In this document: positions 1-8,707 of the stretch, piece by piece
Layout of the letters: every line of letters starts with the position of its first letter
Numbering within the stretch: position 1 is the first letter of the stretch
Origin: Verrucomicrobia bacterium UBA3222
Lineage (GTDB): Bacteria; Verrucomicrobiota; Verrucomicrobiia; Opitutales; UBA9783
NCBI GenBank assembly: GCA_002363035.1
Contig: DEWA01000001.1
Coordinates: 1-37,579 of the forward strand
DNA length: 37,579 bases
Direction: 5' to 3'
The notes under the pieces: generated by a model
Databases searched by the model: none
Told to the model about the DNA's origin: nothing
What the model saw: only the letters and a program-made list of their open reading frames with translations
Translations under genes and position numbers: made by a program

Positions 1-300
1 GATACTGCGGCGGCGTTGGTGCAATTTTTGGAGAGTGGCGTTGAAGGTACGGTGAACATCTGTACTGGCAAAGCGACATCAGTGAAGGATTTTGTAACGT
101 TGTTTGCGAAAAAAGTCGGGAAGGAACACTTATTGATTTTTAAAGATGATTGTGCCGACCAGGCGCCTGTACAATTCGGCGATAACACGCGTTTGGTGAA
201 AGAGGTCGGCTATACGCCGCGCTATACGGTGGAACAGGGGTTGTCGGAGGTTGCAGAGGAGTTTTTAAAAGCAGAAAGAGAATGGATGCGAAATCGATGA
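1..300 (+). CDS. NAD-dependent epimerase/dehydratase, C-terminal fragment
   Basis: The reading frame is open from the first base and ends in TGA at 298-300, so only the last 99 codons of a longer gene are in the window. The residues resemble the C-terminal substrate-binding part of extended short-chain dehydrogenases that act on nucleotide sugars: VNICTGKATSVKDF, then a conserved D-N-T-R-L-V-K-E-V-G-Y-T-P block and a closing amphipathic helix. In such enzymes this block follows the Rossmann domain and positions the sugar nucleotide. The Rossmann fold and YxxxK catalytic site lie outside the window, so the exact substrate cannot be named. The gene ends 131 bases before gatB with no clear terminator between them. 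Confidence 0.7.
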   Translation, partial: DTAAALVQFLESGVEGTVNICTGKATSVKDFVTLFAKKVGKEHLLIFKDDCADQAPVQFGDNTRLVKEVGYTPRYTVEQGLSEVAEEFLKAEREWMRNR

Positions 301-431
301 CACTGCTCGGTTACAATGGTTGGAGTGTATTGATGGGGCTCGACGGGTTGAGAGCTTGTAATTGCACAGATGATTTAGAGATTGTTTGCTGAAAACGGAA
401 AGATTAAGTTCAAACTAGAGAAGGATTGTCT

Positions 432-1877
432 ATGTCACACTATGAAGCGGTCATCGGTTTGGAAGTTCACGTACAGTTGAAAACGCGCACGAAGTTATTG
501 ACGCGTGCGCCGTATCGGTATGGAGAAGAACCGAATACGTTGACGGATGAAGTTGTTCTCGGATTACCCGGGACGTTGCCGGTGCTGAATAAAGCGGCGA
601 TTTTAAAGGCGGTACAGGTCGGGTGCGTGTTCGGGTGCGAGATTGCGCGTAAGTGCAAGTGGGATCGCAAGAATTATTTCTATCCGGATGCGCCGAAAAA
701 TTACCAAGTTTCTCAGCTGGATGAACCTTTATGCAAAGGCGGTTTTGTTGAAATTGAATTGGAAGGTTCTGCGCGCAACATTCAGGGAGAACATCGCAAA
801 GTGGCGTTGAATCGCATTCACGTGGAAGAGGATGTCGGGAAGCTGACGCACGGTTCCGACGGATCGACGGTAGATTTTAATCGTGCCGGTGTGCCGTTGA
901 TTGAGATTGTTTCGGAGCCGGACATGCATTCGCCGGAAGAAGTTTTTGCCTATTTAAAGTCGTTGGAAATGCATTTGCGTGCCGTGGGAGCCTCCGACTG
1001 CGATATGGAGAAGGGACAGATGCGTTGCGACGCGAACGTCAGTATTCGACCGATCGGTTCAACGACATTGGGTACAAAGGTGGAGCTGAAGAATTTGAAT
1101 TCCATTTCCGGTGTCTGCAACGGTGTTCGTCATGAAATTCAACGCCAAATCCGTGCGACCGAAGCGGGCGAAGCGATTGTTCAGGAAACGCGCCGTTGGG
1201 ATGCGGAGAAAAACAACAGCACTTCAATGCGTTCGAAGGAAAGTGCACACGATTATCGCTATTTTACCGATCCCGATTTATTTCCGATTACGCTTTCGGA
1301 GGTGCAAATCGAGGAACAAAGAAAGCAGGTACCCGAGTTGCCGTTTGTCAAACAGGAGCGTTATTTAACGACTTTGCATCTGCCTTATACGGTCACATCT
1401 GTGCTCTGCCCCGATAAACGCCTCAGCGATTTTTTCGAAGCAACATTGGCACTTTACGACAAAAATCCGCTTTCAACCGCCAATTGGATCGCCAATGATT
1501 TGTTACGTGAATCGAGTAATCAGCCGTGGGAGTCGTTGAAACTGACGCCGCAACATTTGGCGGAATTGGTACGTTTGATCGACGACGGGGTTTTGTCGAA
1601 GCAAAGCGCGAAGGAAGTTTTTCTTGCGGCGTTCCAAACGGGCGAAATGCCGTCAGAGATCGTCAAGGATAAAGGCTTGGAAGTATCGGTTGATACGAAT
1701 GAATTGCGAACCTTATGCGAAGAAGTAATTGCCGCATTCCCGAAGCCCGTTGCCGAATACCGCGCGGGTAAGGAAAAAGCACTCAATGTCCTTAAAGGGC
1801 AGTTAATGAAGCGCACCCAGGGGAAAGTGCCGGTGAGCGCGATCGACAAAGTGCTCGCAGAATGTTTGAAGGGATAA
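432..1877 (+). CDS. gatB: Aspartyl/glutamyl-tRNA(Asn/Gln) amidotransferase subunit B
   Basis: GatB is the kinase and tRNA-binding subunit of the GatCAB complex, which converts Glu-tRNA(Gln) or Asp-tRNA(Asn) to the amide form in the cytoplasm. The 481-residue length is normal. Visible signatures are GLEVHVQL at the N-terminus, the P-L-I-E-I-V-S-E-P-D segment, the M-R-C-D-A-N-V-S-I-R-P motif near residue 200, and a C-terminal YqeY-like helical domain ending in a G-Q-L-M-K-x-T-x-G-K-V motif. The ATG at 432 is preferred over the in-frame TTG at 426, because GAAGGA at 420-425 sits six bases before it. gatA and gatC are not in the window, so the complex is encoded at more than one locus. Confidence 0.97.
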   Translation: MSHYEAVIGLEVHVQLKTRTKLLTRAPYRYGEEPNTLTDEVVLGLPGTLPVLNKAAILKAVQVGCVFGCEIARKCKWDRKNYFYPDAPKNYQVSQLDEPLCKGGFVEIELEGSARNIQGEHRKVALNRIHVEEDVGKLTHGSDGSTVDFNRAGVPLIEIVSEPDMHSPEEVFAYLKSLEMHLRAVGASDCDMEKGQMRCDANVSIRPIGSTTLGTKVELKNLNSISGVCNGVRHEIQRQIRATEAGEAIVQETRRWDAEKNNSTSMRSKESAHDYRYFTDPDLFPITLSEVQIEEQRKQVPELPFVKQERYLTTLHLPYTVTSVLCPDKRLSDFFEATLALYDKNPLSTANWIANDLLRESSNQPWESLKLTPQHLAELVRLIDDGVLSKQSAKEVFLAAFQTGEMPSEIVKDKGLEVSVDTNELRTLCEEVIAAFPKPVAEYRAGKEKALNVLKGQLMKRTQGKVPVSAIDKVLAECLKG

Positions 1878-2080
1878 AGGCGGCAATATACGTCGGGTAG
1901 AAGTTTTTCTCGGCGATTGTTTTGATACGGATGTATCGGTGGGGTTGCGACGCTTCGGCTGAAGCTGTTGGGAGGTGACCCAAGTATATTTGGTGTTAAG
2001 TTTGTTTTTCGGAAAGCAACAGTGGTTCGGTGTACAATCTCCTTGCTCAATTTTCGCTCCCATGAAAGAATAATCTTACC

Positions 2081-3511
2081 ATGTCCCTTCCTTCGGTTTT
2101 GCTGTTCGGTCGCACGAATGTCGGGAAAAGTACGCTGTTTAATCGGCTGACGAAGAGCAAAACGGCGGTTGTATATGACCAGCCGGGCGTGACGCGCGAT
2201 TTTCTGACGGCGACGGTGGACGGTTTGTTTCAACTGACCGACAGCGGCGGGCTGTTCGCGCCGACGGATGCTTTCACCCGCGCGATCGAAGCGCGTGTGA
2301 CGGAGGCTTTGAAGAAAGCCGATGCGGTGGTTTGGGTCGTCGACGGACGTTGCGGACTGACACCGACGGATTTAACGCTGGCGGAGCAACTGCGGAAGTT
2401 AAAGGTTCCGCGTATTTTGGTGATCAACAAAGTCGATCGGAGCGAAGACGAGGAAGATTTGGCGGAATTTTATAAATCAGGTTTTGAGATTGTGATTCCG
2501 ATTTCGGCGGAACACGACCGCAACATCGATGTTTTAAAGGAAGCTGTTGTGCGGGCGTTGCCGAAGGCGGAAGTGTGTGCGGTCGATGCGCCGATTGTCG
2601 CGAAATTTGCCCTCATCGGTCGTCCGAACGTCGGAAAATCCTCTTTAACGAATGCTTTATTGGGGGAAGAACGCGCGTTGGTCAGTGCGACGGCGGGAAC
2701 GACGCGCGATGCCGTCGAATGTCCGTTCGCATGGACATTCAAAACGGGGCAAACGGAACGTTTTATCCTGATTGATACGGCGGGGGTACGCAAAAAAACA
2801 TCGGATTCCGTGGAATTTTATGCCTCCGTTCGTACGCGTGCCGCGATGGCGGAAGCGGATATTGCCGTGGTTTTGCTGGATGCGTTGACGGGACCGACGG
2901 CGTTGGACAAGCTCCTGTTAAATGAAGTTGCAACCTTGGGCAAAGGCTGTCTGTTGGCGGTCAATAAATGGGATCTTGCGCGCGAACAGCTGGAACGGGA
3001 CGGGGAGGATATTGTGCAGTTCCAAAAAAAGTTTCTGGAAGCATTGCGCAAAGTTTGCCCGTTCACCGATGCGCCGATTGTGTTTTTGTCGGCAAAAACC
3101 GGCGACGGATTGGAAGTTTTATTAAAGGAAATCAAAGCCCTGCGGCAACGGTTAAGCACAAAATTGACGACGGGGGCGCTCAATCGTTGTTTGCAGGCGT
3201 TGCAACTGCGGCAACCGCCGAGTGCGGTCGGCGGGAAACGCTTCAAAATTTATTATGCGGCTCAGGCGGGACAAATGCCGGTGGCGATAAAGGTGTTTTG
3301 CAATCGTTGCGCTTGGATGCCGACAACATACGCGCGGTTTTTGGAGAATGGTCTGCGCAAAACATTTCCGCTGTCCGGTTGCTCCGTTAAGTGGGAATGG
3401 ATTGAAAAGCCGCAAAAGGAGGGCTCGGAGACGGAAAAAACGACAGCGGGACGAGCGAAAAGAGCGGTTCCTCGCGGCAAACGCGTCCAAAATGTTCCGA
3501 AAGACGGTTAG
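2081..3511 (+). CDS. der: Ribosome-assembly GTPase Der (EngA), tandem G domains
   Basis: Der is an essential cytoplasmic GTPase that helps mature the 50S ribosomal subunit. The sequence shows both G domains of the family. The first has P-loop GRTNVGKS at residues 10-17, DQPGVTRD, a DSGG-type G3 and NKVD. The second has GRPNVGKS near residue 180, an ATAGTTRDAV segment, DTAGVRKK and NKWD. A KH-like C-terminal domain follows, with RFKIYYAAQAG and FCNRC segments. The protein ends in a basic tail rich in K, R and E. The 476-residue length is usual. No strong ribosome-binding site is visible before the ATG. The gene ends 41 bases before the recombinase gene on the same strand. Confidence 0.97.
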   Translation: MSLPSVLLFGRTNVGKSTLFNRLTKSKTAVVYDQPGVTRDFLTATVDGLFQLTDSGGLFAPTDAFTRAIEARVTEALKKADAVVWVVDGRCGLTPTDLTLAEQLRKLKVPRILVINKVDRSEDEEDLAEFYKSGFEIVIPISAEHDRNIDVLKEAVVRALPKAEVCAVDAPIVAKFALIGRPNVGKSSLTNALLGEERALVSATAGTTRDAVECPFAWTFKTGQTERFILIDTAGVRKKTSDSVEFYASVRTRAAMAEADIAVVLLDALTGPTALDKLLLNEVATLGKGCLLAVNKWDLAREQLERDGEDIVQFQKKFLEALRKVCPFTDAPIVFLSAKTGDGLEVLLKEIKALRQRLSTKLTTGALNRCLQALQLRQPPSAVGGKRFKIYYAAQAGQMPVAIKVFCNRCAWMPTTYARFLENGLRKTFPLSGCSVKWEWIEKPQKEGSETEKTTAGRAKRAVPRGKRVQNVPKDG

Positions 3512-3552
3512 AAGCGATTGTCTCTGCTTCCGTTCCCGTGCTTTTATGCGCC

Positions 3553-4485
3553 ATGAGTAAAGCGGATAACGAAGGCGACTCGGAAAGTCCTTCGGAGGCA
3601 TTTGTGTCCCGAAATGATGCGGAAGCCGAGCATTTGCGGGCATTTGCACAGTATCTCAAACAGCGCAATTATTCCAATTACACACAGCGCGACTATTTGC
3701 AGTCGGTAACCGAATGGTATCGCTTTATCCGAGGGCGCGGGCAGGCAATCGAGGATATGCGCAATTTGAACGTTTTTTTGCAACAAAGAGCCGTCGGGAA
3801 ACGGACACTCAACCACGATTTGTCGGCATTACGCACGTTTTTTCGGTTTTTGGAACAGCGCAACAATGTCCCGATGCCGCGGGAATTAAAAGAAATCAGT
3901 CCGAAGTTTGAGGCAAAATTGCCGATGTTTTTTACCGTCGAACAAATCGAAAAGTTGCTTCAAACGCCCGATGATATGTTTGCGGCGGGGCGATTAAGCG
4001 AATTTCTATGGCGGCGCGACAAAGCACTTTTGGAGTTACTGTACGGCAGCGGCATCCGCATCGGGGAGTTGACAGGATTGCGTTGCGAGCATGTGCAATG
4101 GGATCGGCAACTCATTCGTGTGCTCGGGAAAGGACGCAAAGAGCGTATTGTACCGTTCGGGAAACCCGCTTTGGAAGCCCTGCAAGCGTTGCATCGTTAT
4201 GTTCAAACGCCGTTTCTTATTCCGAACCAAGCGGGGCGGGCATTGACGGCGCGTTCGGCGGAATTGACGATGAAGAAGTATCTTGAAGCCGCCCAATTAC
4301 CGTTAAACATGACGCCACACAGTTGTCGCCACAGTTACGCGACCCACCTGTTGCAGAACGGTGCGGATTTGCGGGTCGTTCAAGAGCTGTTGGGGCACGC
4401 AAGCCTGTCAACGACGCAAAAATACACGCACGTGAACATTCGCTTTTTGCAAAACATTTATCACAAAGCGCACCCGCAGAGTTAA
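3553..4485 (+). CDS. Tyrosine recombinase, XerC/XerD family
   Basis: This is a site-specific recombinase of the phage-integrase family. The length of 310 residues, the SAM-like N-terminal domain and the housekeeping setting fit a chromosome-dimer resolvase rather than a mobile-element integrase. The complete catalytic set is visible: R169 in GSGIRIGEL, K193 in LGKGRKER, H256 and R259 in the PHSCRHSYATHLL motif, H282 in LLGHASL and the nucleophile Y291 in KYTH. The ATG at 3553 is chosen over the in-frame GTG at 3538. XerC cannot be separated from XerD by eye, so no symbol is given. It lies 41 bases after der and converges on bioA. No dif-like site was recognised nearby. Confidence 0.92.
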   Translation: MSKADNEGDSESPSEAFVSRNDAEAEHLRAFAQYLKQRNYSNYTQRDYLQSVTEWYRFIRGRGQAIEDMRNLNVFLQQRAVGKRTLNHDLSALRTFFRFLEQRNNVPMPRELKEISPKFEAKLPMFFTVEQIEKLLQTPDDMFAAGRLSEFLWRRDKALLELLYGSGIRIGELTGLRCEHVQWDRQLIRVLGKGRKERIVPFGKPALEALQALHRYVQTPFLIPNQAGRALTARSAELTMKKYLEAAQLPLNMTPHSCRHSYATHLLQNGADLRVVQELLGHASLSTTQKYTHVNIRFLQNIYHKAHPQS

Positions 4486-4493
4486 AGTGATAG

Positions 4494-4524
4494 AAAAAAA
4501 GGTGTTTGTCGCGATTAAAGCACC
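4494..4524 (-). terminator. Rho-independent terminator of bioD-bioA
   Basis: Read on the minus strand just after the bioA stop, GGTG-C-TTT and AAACACC can pair around a nine-base loop with one bulged C. The stem is followed at once by seven T residues. The position, 10 bases after the stop codon, fits termination of the leftward bioDA transcript. Confidence 0.65.
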
Positions 4525-4533
4525 GAGAAATTT

Positions 4534-5778
4534 CTAGACCGACTGCAACGCGCGTTGTATTTCATTATATACCCAGGTTAGCTCCTCCATCGTAATGCAC
4601 AACGGCGGCAGCAAATAAAGTGTCGAGCCGAGCGGGCGCATAAAGATGCCGCGTTCGAACAAATTCCGCACCAGGCGTTTGGCGGTTTGCGGCGAACCGA
4701 CATCAAAAGCATCGATAAGCCCGCAGGTGCGGCGTTTACCGACGCCTTCCAACGGTTGAGAACGGTAAAATTGCTCGATGGTTGCAACCTTTTGGCGGGT
4801 TTCGGGGCGCATGAAAATTTCGAGCGATTTGCACGCGGCGGCGCAGGCAATCGGGTTGCCCGTGTAGGAATGACCGTGAATGAGAGCTTTTTTCGGGTCG
4901 TCCGAAAGAAAAGCGTTATAAACCTCATCGGTCGCAATCGTGAGCGACAGCGGTAAAAAGCCGCCCGTGAGTGCCTTTGAAAGACAGACAATATCGGGTT
5001 TTTCACTCACGTAATCCATGGCAAAAAAACTTCCCGTTCGGTAAAATCCCGTAAAAACTTCGTCAAAAATTACCAAAATTCCGAACGCTCGCACGAGTTT
5101 GACGAGTTTTTCCAAAAACTTGGGTCGGTACATGACCATACCGCGAGCACCCTGAATGAGCGGTTCGACGATGAGCGCGCAAAAGGAAGTGCCTTCCGTT
5201 TGAAGTTGTTTTTCAAGATTTTTTAAAATACGATCCTCCGAGGCTTCGAGGTTTTCAACGCCTTCGTACGTTTCGGGTACGGGGATTGTGAGCGTATCGA
5301 AGAAAAATTCGGAAAAATTAAAGTGGTACATCGAGTTTTTCCCCGAAACGCTCATGGCTCCGTAGGTATCGCCGTGATACGCCCCTTCGAGGCAAAGGTA
5401 CTTTCTGCGTTGGGTATCGCCGCGATTTTTGAAGTACTGGCAGGCGATTTTGAGGGCAACTTCCACCGTCGTGGAGCCGTTGTCGGAAAAGAAAAAGTGC
5501 TTCAACCTCATCGGCAAAACGGTTTGCAGATTTTTAACCAACGTTTCGGCGGGTTGATGGGTAAAAGCGGTTAAAATGACCTGTTCCAGCGTCGATGCCT
5601 GTTGCGCAATCGCGGCGGCAATTTCTTTGTCGCCGTGACCGTGCGCCGTCACCCACCAGCTCGAAATCATGTCCGCGTAGCGCTTGCCGCTTTCGTCGTA
5701 CAACCATATGCCGTCGCCTTTGACAATTTTAACGGGTTTTTCGGCGGTTTTTTCCTGTGTGAACGGTCTCCAAATCAT
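4534..5778 (-). CDS. bioA: Adenosylmethionine-8-amino-7-oxononanoate aminotransferase
   Basis: BioA is a PLP-dependent class III aminotransferase that moves an amino group from S-adenosylmethionine to 7-keto-8-aminopelargonate (KAPA), giving 7,8-diaminopelargonate. The 414-residue protein starts with the family-typical MIWRPFTQ. It has the SSWWVTAHGHG motif of the substrate pocket, LEGAYHGDT around residue 140, a VIFDEVFTGFYRTG segment and the Schiff-base lysine K268 in LSKALTGG. The ATG overlaps the bioD stop by four bases (ATGA at 5775-5778), which implies translational coupling. A hairpin with a T run closes the transcript just downstream. Confidence 0.97.
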   Translation of the reverse strand: MIWRPFTQEKTAEKPVKIVKGDGIWLYDESGKRYADMISSWWVTAHGHGDKEIAAAIAQQASTLEQVILTAFTHQPAETLVKNLQTVLPMRLKHFFFSDNGSTTVEVALKIACQYFKNRGDTQRRKYLCLEGAYHGDTYGAMSVSGKNSMYHFNFSEFFFDTLTIPVPETYEGVENLEASEDRILKNLEKQLQTEGTSFCALIVEPLIQGARGMVMYRPKFLEKLVKLVRAFGILVIFDEVFTGFYRTGSFFAMDYVSEKPDIVCLSKALTGGFLPLSLTIATDEVYNAFLSDDPKKALIHGHSYTGNPIACAAACKSLEIFMRPETRQKVATIEQFYRSQPLEGVGKRRTCGLIDAFDVGSPQTAKRLVRNLFERGIFMRPLGSTLYLLPPLCITMEELTWVYNEIQRALQSV

Positions 5779-6374
5779 GATAAAACTTTCAAAATTTCCG
5801 ACGGTAACGGCGTTTTGTCAAACAATGCCACTAAATCGTTTGTTTCGGGCAAAACCGCCAATATACGTTGCTTCGAAAAATGTTCGATGGTATCGCGAAT
5901 GTTTGCTTTGATATCCCCGCAAATGATGATACCACAGACGGGAATTTTTCGCTGATGTAAGGTGAAAATCGTCAATAATACGTGGTTAATCATGCCCAAT
6001 TTCGAACGTGCAATCACCAGAGCGGTTGCGTGCGTTTGTTCGATCACATCGAGCATAAAGAAATTTTCGGCAATCGGTACCAACAGCCCGCCGGCACCTT
6101 CGATAACAATTTTATCGCGATCGGTTTGCAATTTTCGAGCATCGATCGTTGTTTGCTCCAAACGCGCCGCATCCCACGCCGATAAAGGGGCTTTTAAGCG
6201 GTAAGCATTCGGCAAAATCTCCGTCTGCGGGGCAAACTTTTGAATAACATCAGCGTCGGCATCGCTCCCTGTCTGAATCGGTTTCCAATAAGTTGTCTTT
6301 ATTTTGGAGCAAATCCACGCGGAAACCGTTGTTTTGCCGGCATCGGTGTCCGTTCCGGTGATGAACAGGTTCAT
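5775..6374 (-). CDS. bioD: Dethiobiotin synthetase (ATP-dependent)
   Basis: BioD closes the ureido ring of 7,8-diaminopelargonate with CO2 and ATP to give dethiobiotin. The protein begins MNLFITGTDTDAGKT, with the P-loop at residues 7-15. It continues with the YWKPIQTGSD segment and the EGAGGLLVPI motif that are diagnostic for the family. The ATG at 6374 is chosen because a GTGGAAG ribosome-binding site lies just upstream and homologues start here. The frame stays open for 21 more codons, but those residues do not look like BioD. At 199 residues it is slightly shorter than the E. coli enzyme. It is the first gene of the leftward bioD-bioA pair, divergent from bioB. Confidence 0.95.
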   Translation of the reverse strand: MNLFITGTDTDAGKTTVSAWICSKIKTTYWKPIQTGSDADADVIQKFAPQTEILPNAYRLKAPLSAWDAARLEQTTIDARKLQTDRDKIVIEGAGGLLVPIAENFFMLDVIEQTHATALVIARSKLGMINHVLLTIFTLHQRKIPVCGIIICGDIKANIRDTIEHFSKQRILAVLPETNDLVALFDKTPLPSEILKVLS

Positions 6375-6457
6375 GCAGTCTTCCACTTTTATTGAGGGCT
6401 TAAAGGGCGAAAAATTCAACTTTATTCCAGACGGCAAAAATCCTATATAAAAGGCAT
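6375..6457. promoter_or_regulatory. Divergent bioD/bioB intergenic control region
   Basis: This 83-base A+T-rich segment separates the starts of bioD and bioB and must hold both promoters. TATATAA at 6444-6450 lies too close to the bioB start to be an obvious -10. No clear BirA operator, which would be a long interrupted TTGTAAAC / GTTTACAA type dyad, was found by eye. Control through another repressor or none remains possible. Confidence 0.5.
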
Positions 6458-7396
6458 ATGATAACCTTCGAAGAAGCGTTTCAAATCTTCAATAAACCGT
6501 TTTTTACACTCCTGCGGACGGCGCATGAGGTGCATTGTCGGAATTTTGATGAACAAACGGTGCAAATCAGCGGCATTTTGAGCGTTCGCACGGGCGGCTG
6601 TTCGGAAGATTGCGCCTACTGCGCCCAGGCGGCGCGCAACGGTACCAAATTCCCGAAACAGCCGATGTTGGATTTGGAAACCGTTGTTGCCGCGGCAAAA
6701 CGCGCCAAAGAGCACGGTGCAAGCCGTTTTTGCATGAGCACGTCGGGACGCTGTTTGGAAGCGGACAAGTTTGAGAAAATTTGCGACATGATCCGCGCGG
6801 TCAAAGCGTTGGGGCTGGAAACCTGCGTGACGACGGGCTTTTTAACGCAGACGCAGGCGCAAAAATTGAAGGATGCGGGTTTGGATTATTACAATCACAA
6901 CATCGATACGTCGCCGGAATTTTATCCGAACGTTGCGACGACGCGCACCATCGAGGATCGTCTGAAAACCATCGAAATTGTTCAATCGGTCGGCATTAAC
7001 GTGTGCGCGGGCGGGATTGTCGGCATGGGAGAAACCAATGAAGATCGCGTAAAAATGCTGGTTTGCCTGGCGAATTTGAAAACGCCGCCGCGGTGCGTAC
7101 CGATCAATAAATTGGTGAAAATTCCCGGGACGCGCGTCGATGATTCAAAGCCGATCGATGATTTTGATTTTGTCCGCCTCATCGCCGTTGCACGCCTGCT
7201 GATGCCGGGATCGTATGTGAAAATCGCCGCCGGAAGAAATACCCTTTCGCCGTCAACGCAGGCGTTATGTTTGTTTGCCGGCGCGAATGCCTTATTTTCA
7301 GGTGAGAAATTGCTGACGGTCGACAATGTCGAAGACGGTTGCGATGCGGCGTTGTTTCGAAAGTTAAATGTGAAATTGGAGAAGCCGCGGGGATAA
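6458..7396 (+). CDS. bioB: Biotin synthase (radical SAM)
   Basis: BioB inserts sulfur into dethiobiotin to form biotin, using a [4Fe-4S] radical-SAM cluster and an auxiliary [2Fe-2S] cluster. The radical-SAM cysteines are C48, C52 and C55 in GGCSEDCAYC. Other family motifs are SRFCMSTSGR, YNHNIDTSPEFY, GIVGMGE and the C-terminal AAGRNTLSP, which carries the arginine that ligates the auxiliary cluster. The 312-residue length is normal. The gene diverges from bioD across 83 bases, where both promoters must lie. AAAAGG ends only three bases before the ATG, which is closer than usual. Confidence 0.97.
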   Translation: MITFEEAFQIFNKPFFTLLRTAHEVHCRNFDEQTVQISGILSVRTGGCSEDCAYCAQAARNGTKFPKQPMLDLETVVAAAKRAKEHGASRFCMSTSGRCLEADKFEKICDMIRAVKALGLETCVTTGFLTQTQAQKLKDAGLDYYNHNIDTSPEFYPNVATTRTIEDRLKTIEIVQSVGINVCAGGIVGMGETNEDRVKMLVCLANLKTPPRCVPINKLVKIPGTRVDDSKPIDDFDFVRLIAVARLLMPGSYVKIAAGRNTLSPSTQALCLFAGANALFSGEKLLTVDNVEDGCDAALFRKLNVKLEKPRG

Positions 7397-7422
7397 ATTT
7401 CTTTGAGGAATAAGAGAGCGGA

Positions 7423-7464
7423 AGAAAAAAACGAAACGGACACCCGTGTTTGAGGGTGCCCGTT
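7423..7464 (-). terminator. Rho-independent terminator after the secreted protein gene
   Basis: CGGACACCC at 7437-7445 pairs with GGGTGCCCG at 7454-7462, with one mismatch and flanking A-T pairs. Read leftward, the stem runs into a T-rich stretch formed by the A7 tract at 7424-7430. It lies between the convergent bioB and the leftward secreted protein gene and best serves the latter. Confidence 0.65.
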
Positions 7465-7528
7465 GTGTGTTGCGTACCTATTTGCCTACGCAGTATCGGA
7501 TATACTGCGAATGAGAGGTGTGTTGAGG

Positions 7529-8707
7529 TTACTTGTTGGGTTGGTCTTTTGGGAAGAAGAAGCCGAAAGCATGGACTTTTAAATAAAGTTTTACGTCATT
7601 TGTGTAGCCTAATTCTCCTCCGTTGATTAGCTTGTATAAATCTTCGGTGGAGCCGCCTGTAAAAGAATTTTTGAAACCAATGTACATCTCTTCTCGTTCG
7701 CGAAGAACATCTACGGAAATAATCCATTCACCTTTATTGACGATAGTTACATCACTTTCCACACCACTACCTAACCTAATTTTGGAGTATTTTGCGCTTT
7801 TTTGAGAAGCATTCCATATCAGAACAACAACAGCATAATCTCCGCCATGCGGGTGAGGAATATAAACGCCCGGAGAGTATTGGTTTGAATGACCGCTTAT
7901 GTACGAAAACAACGGACTTCTCATTGTGGTGTTGTCCATTTTGCCTTCAACATAACTTCCTGACGGTACATGCCAGAATTGAAAGTGTTCTCCGTCTGCA
8001 TGATGAAGCACAACTTGAACGTTTTGGAATGCACACGTATCCAGAGAATTATGCAGGGCTCCTTTTGATAACATGCATCTGATTTTTTGCTTTGGTTGCA
8101 ATTTAAGTTTTTTCAATTTTTGCTTTAGAGCAAAACCAATGCTGAATGGGTTTTTGCACACAATACACTCAAGACCGTCGATGAAAACAACGTTGTCATC
8201 AACATAAAAAACAGATTGTTTCGATTTTCCGGAAATACACAAACAAGCTTCTCCGTTTTCATAACGGCGATCGATTTTGAGAGTGAGATACACTGCGCCA
8301 AGTTCCACCGCCACCAAAAACTTCAGCGATTTTCCGTCTTTATCCAGCCATCCCGCACGATCTTTATCTTCCAGCGGAAGATATTTTTCGGGAATTTCGA
8401 ACGGATCCTTTTCGGCGTTAAAATTCTTGAAGGTTTTTTTCAAGATCTCCTCTTCGTCGCCGATAACCATGTTCTTTTGAAGAAACACCGTCGTATCGTG
8501 GCGGAACGTGATGTCCGTGAAGTTGTGCTCCGAAAAAACGTCCGTTTGGGACAGTTTCAATCGGAAGCAGATCGCTTCTTCCTTTTTATCTTTCGGAGGA
8601 TCCACCTTTACGAACGATATCCCGAAGGGATTTGCCTGCGCCTGAGGGACGAAGCCCGCGGCCGCAATTCCGAATACTTTGATGAGTGATGATATATTCA
8701 TATCCAT
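7529..8707 (-). CDS. Secreted protein of unknown family, 392 residues
   Basis: I do not recognise the family. A Sec signal peptide is clear: a short polar start, the hydrophobic stretch SLIKVFGIAAAGFV, and an AQA cleavage motif before residue 26. The mature part looks beta-rich and globular, with no membrane segment, and has scattered cysteines (CLC, CIVC). The start is ATG at 8707 or 8701 (MDMNIS or MNIS), and no strong ribosome-binding site separates them. It stands alone between convergent bioB and a long intergenic region, with its own terminator. Part of it appears related to the frameshifted gene at 31003-32102: both have an interrupted T-L-K stretch, then D-x-V-V-x-I, then F-x-L-K-Q. 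Function cannot be named. Confidence 0.75.
   Translation of the reverse strand: MDMNISSLIKVFGIAAAGFVPQAQANPFGISFVKVDPPKDKKEEAICFRLKLSQTDVFSEHNFTDITFRHDTTVFLQKNMVIGDEEEILKKTFKNFNAEKDPFEIPEKYLPLEDKDRAGWLDKDGKSLKFLVAVELGAVYLTLKIDRRYENGEACLCISGKSKQSVFYVDDNVVFIDGLECIVCKNPFSIGFALKQKLKKLKLQPKQKIRCMLSKGALHNSLDTCAFQNVQVVLHHADGEHFQFWHVPSGSYVEGKMDNTTMRSPLFSYISGHSNQYSPGVYIPHPHGGDYAVVVLIWNASQKSAKYSKIRLGSGVESDVTIVNKGEWIISVDVLREREEMYIGFKNSFTGGSTEDLYKLINGGELGYTNDVKLYLKVHAFGFFFPKDQPNK

Noticed and set aside
1520..2233. 237-residue minus-strand frame opposite gatB and the gatB-der gap
   Set aside because: It is antisense to conserved gatB codons and the der start, with basic, unstructured composition.
3553..4485. 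Integrase of a mobile element
   Set aside because: There are no attachment-site repeats, excisionase or cargo genes nearby. Length, motifs and housekeeping neighbours fit a chromosomal Xer recombinase.
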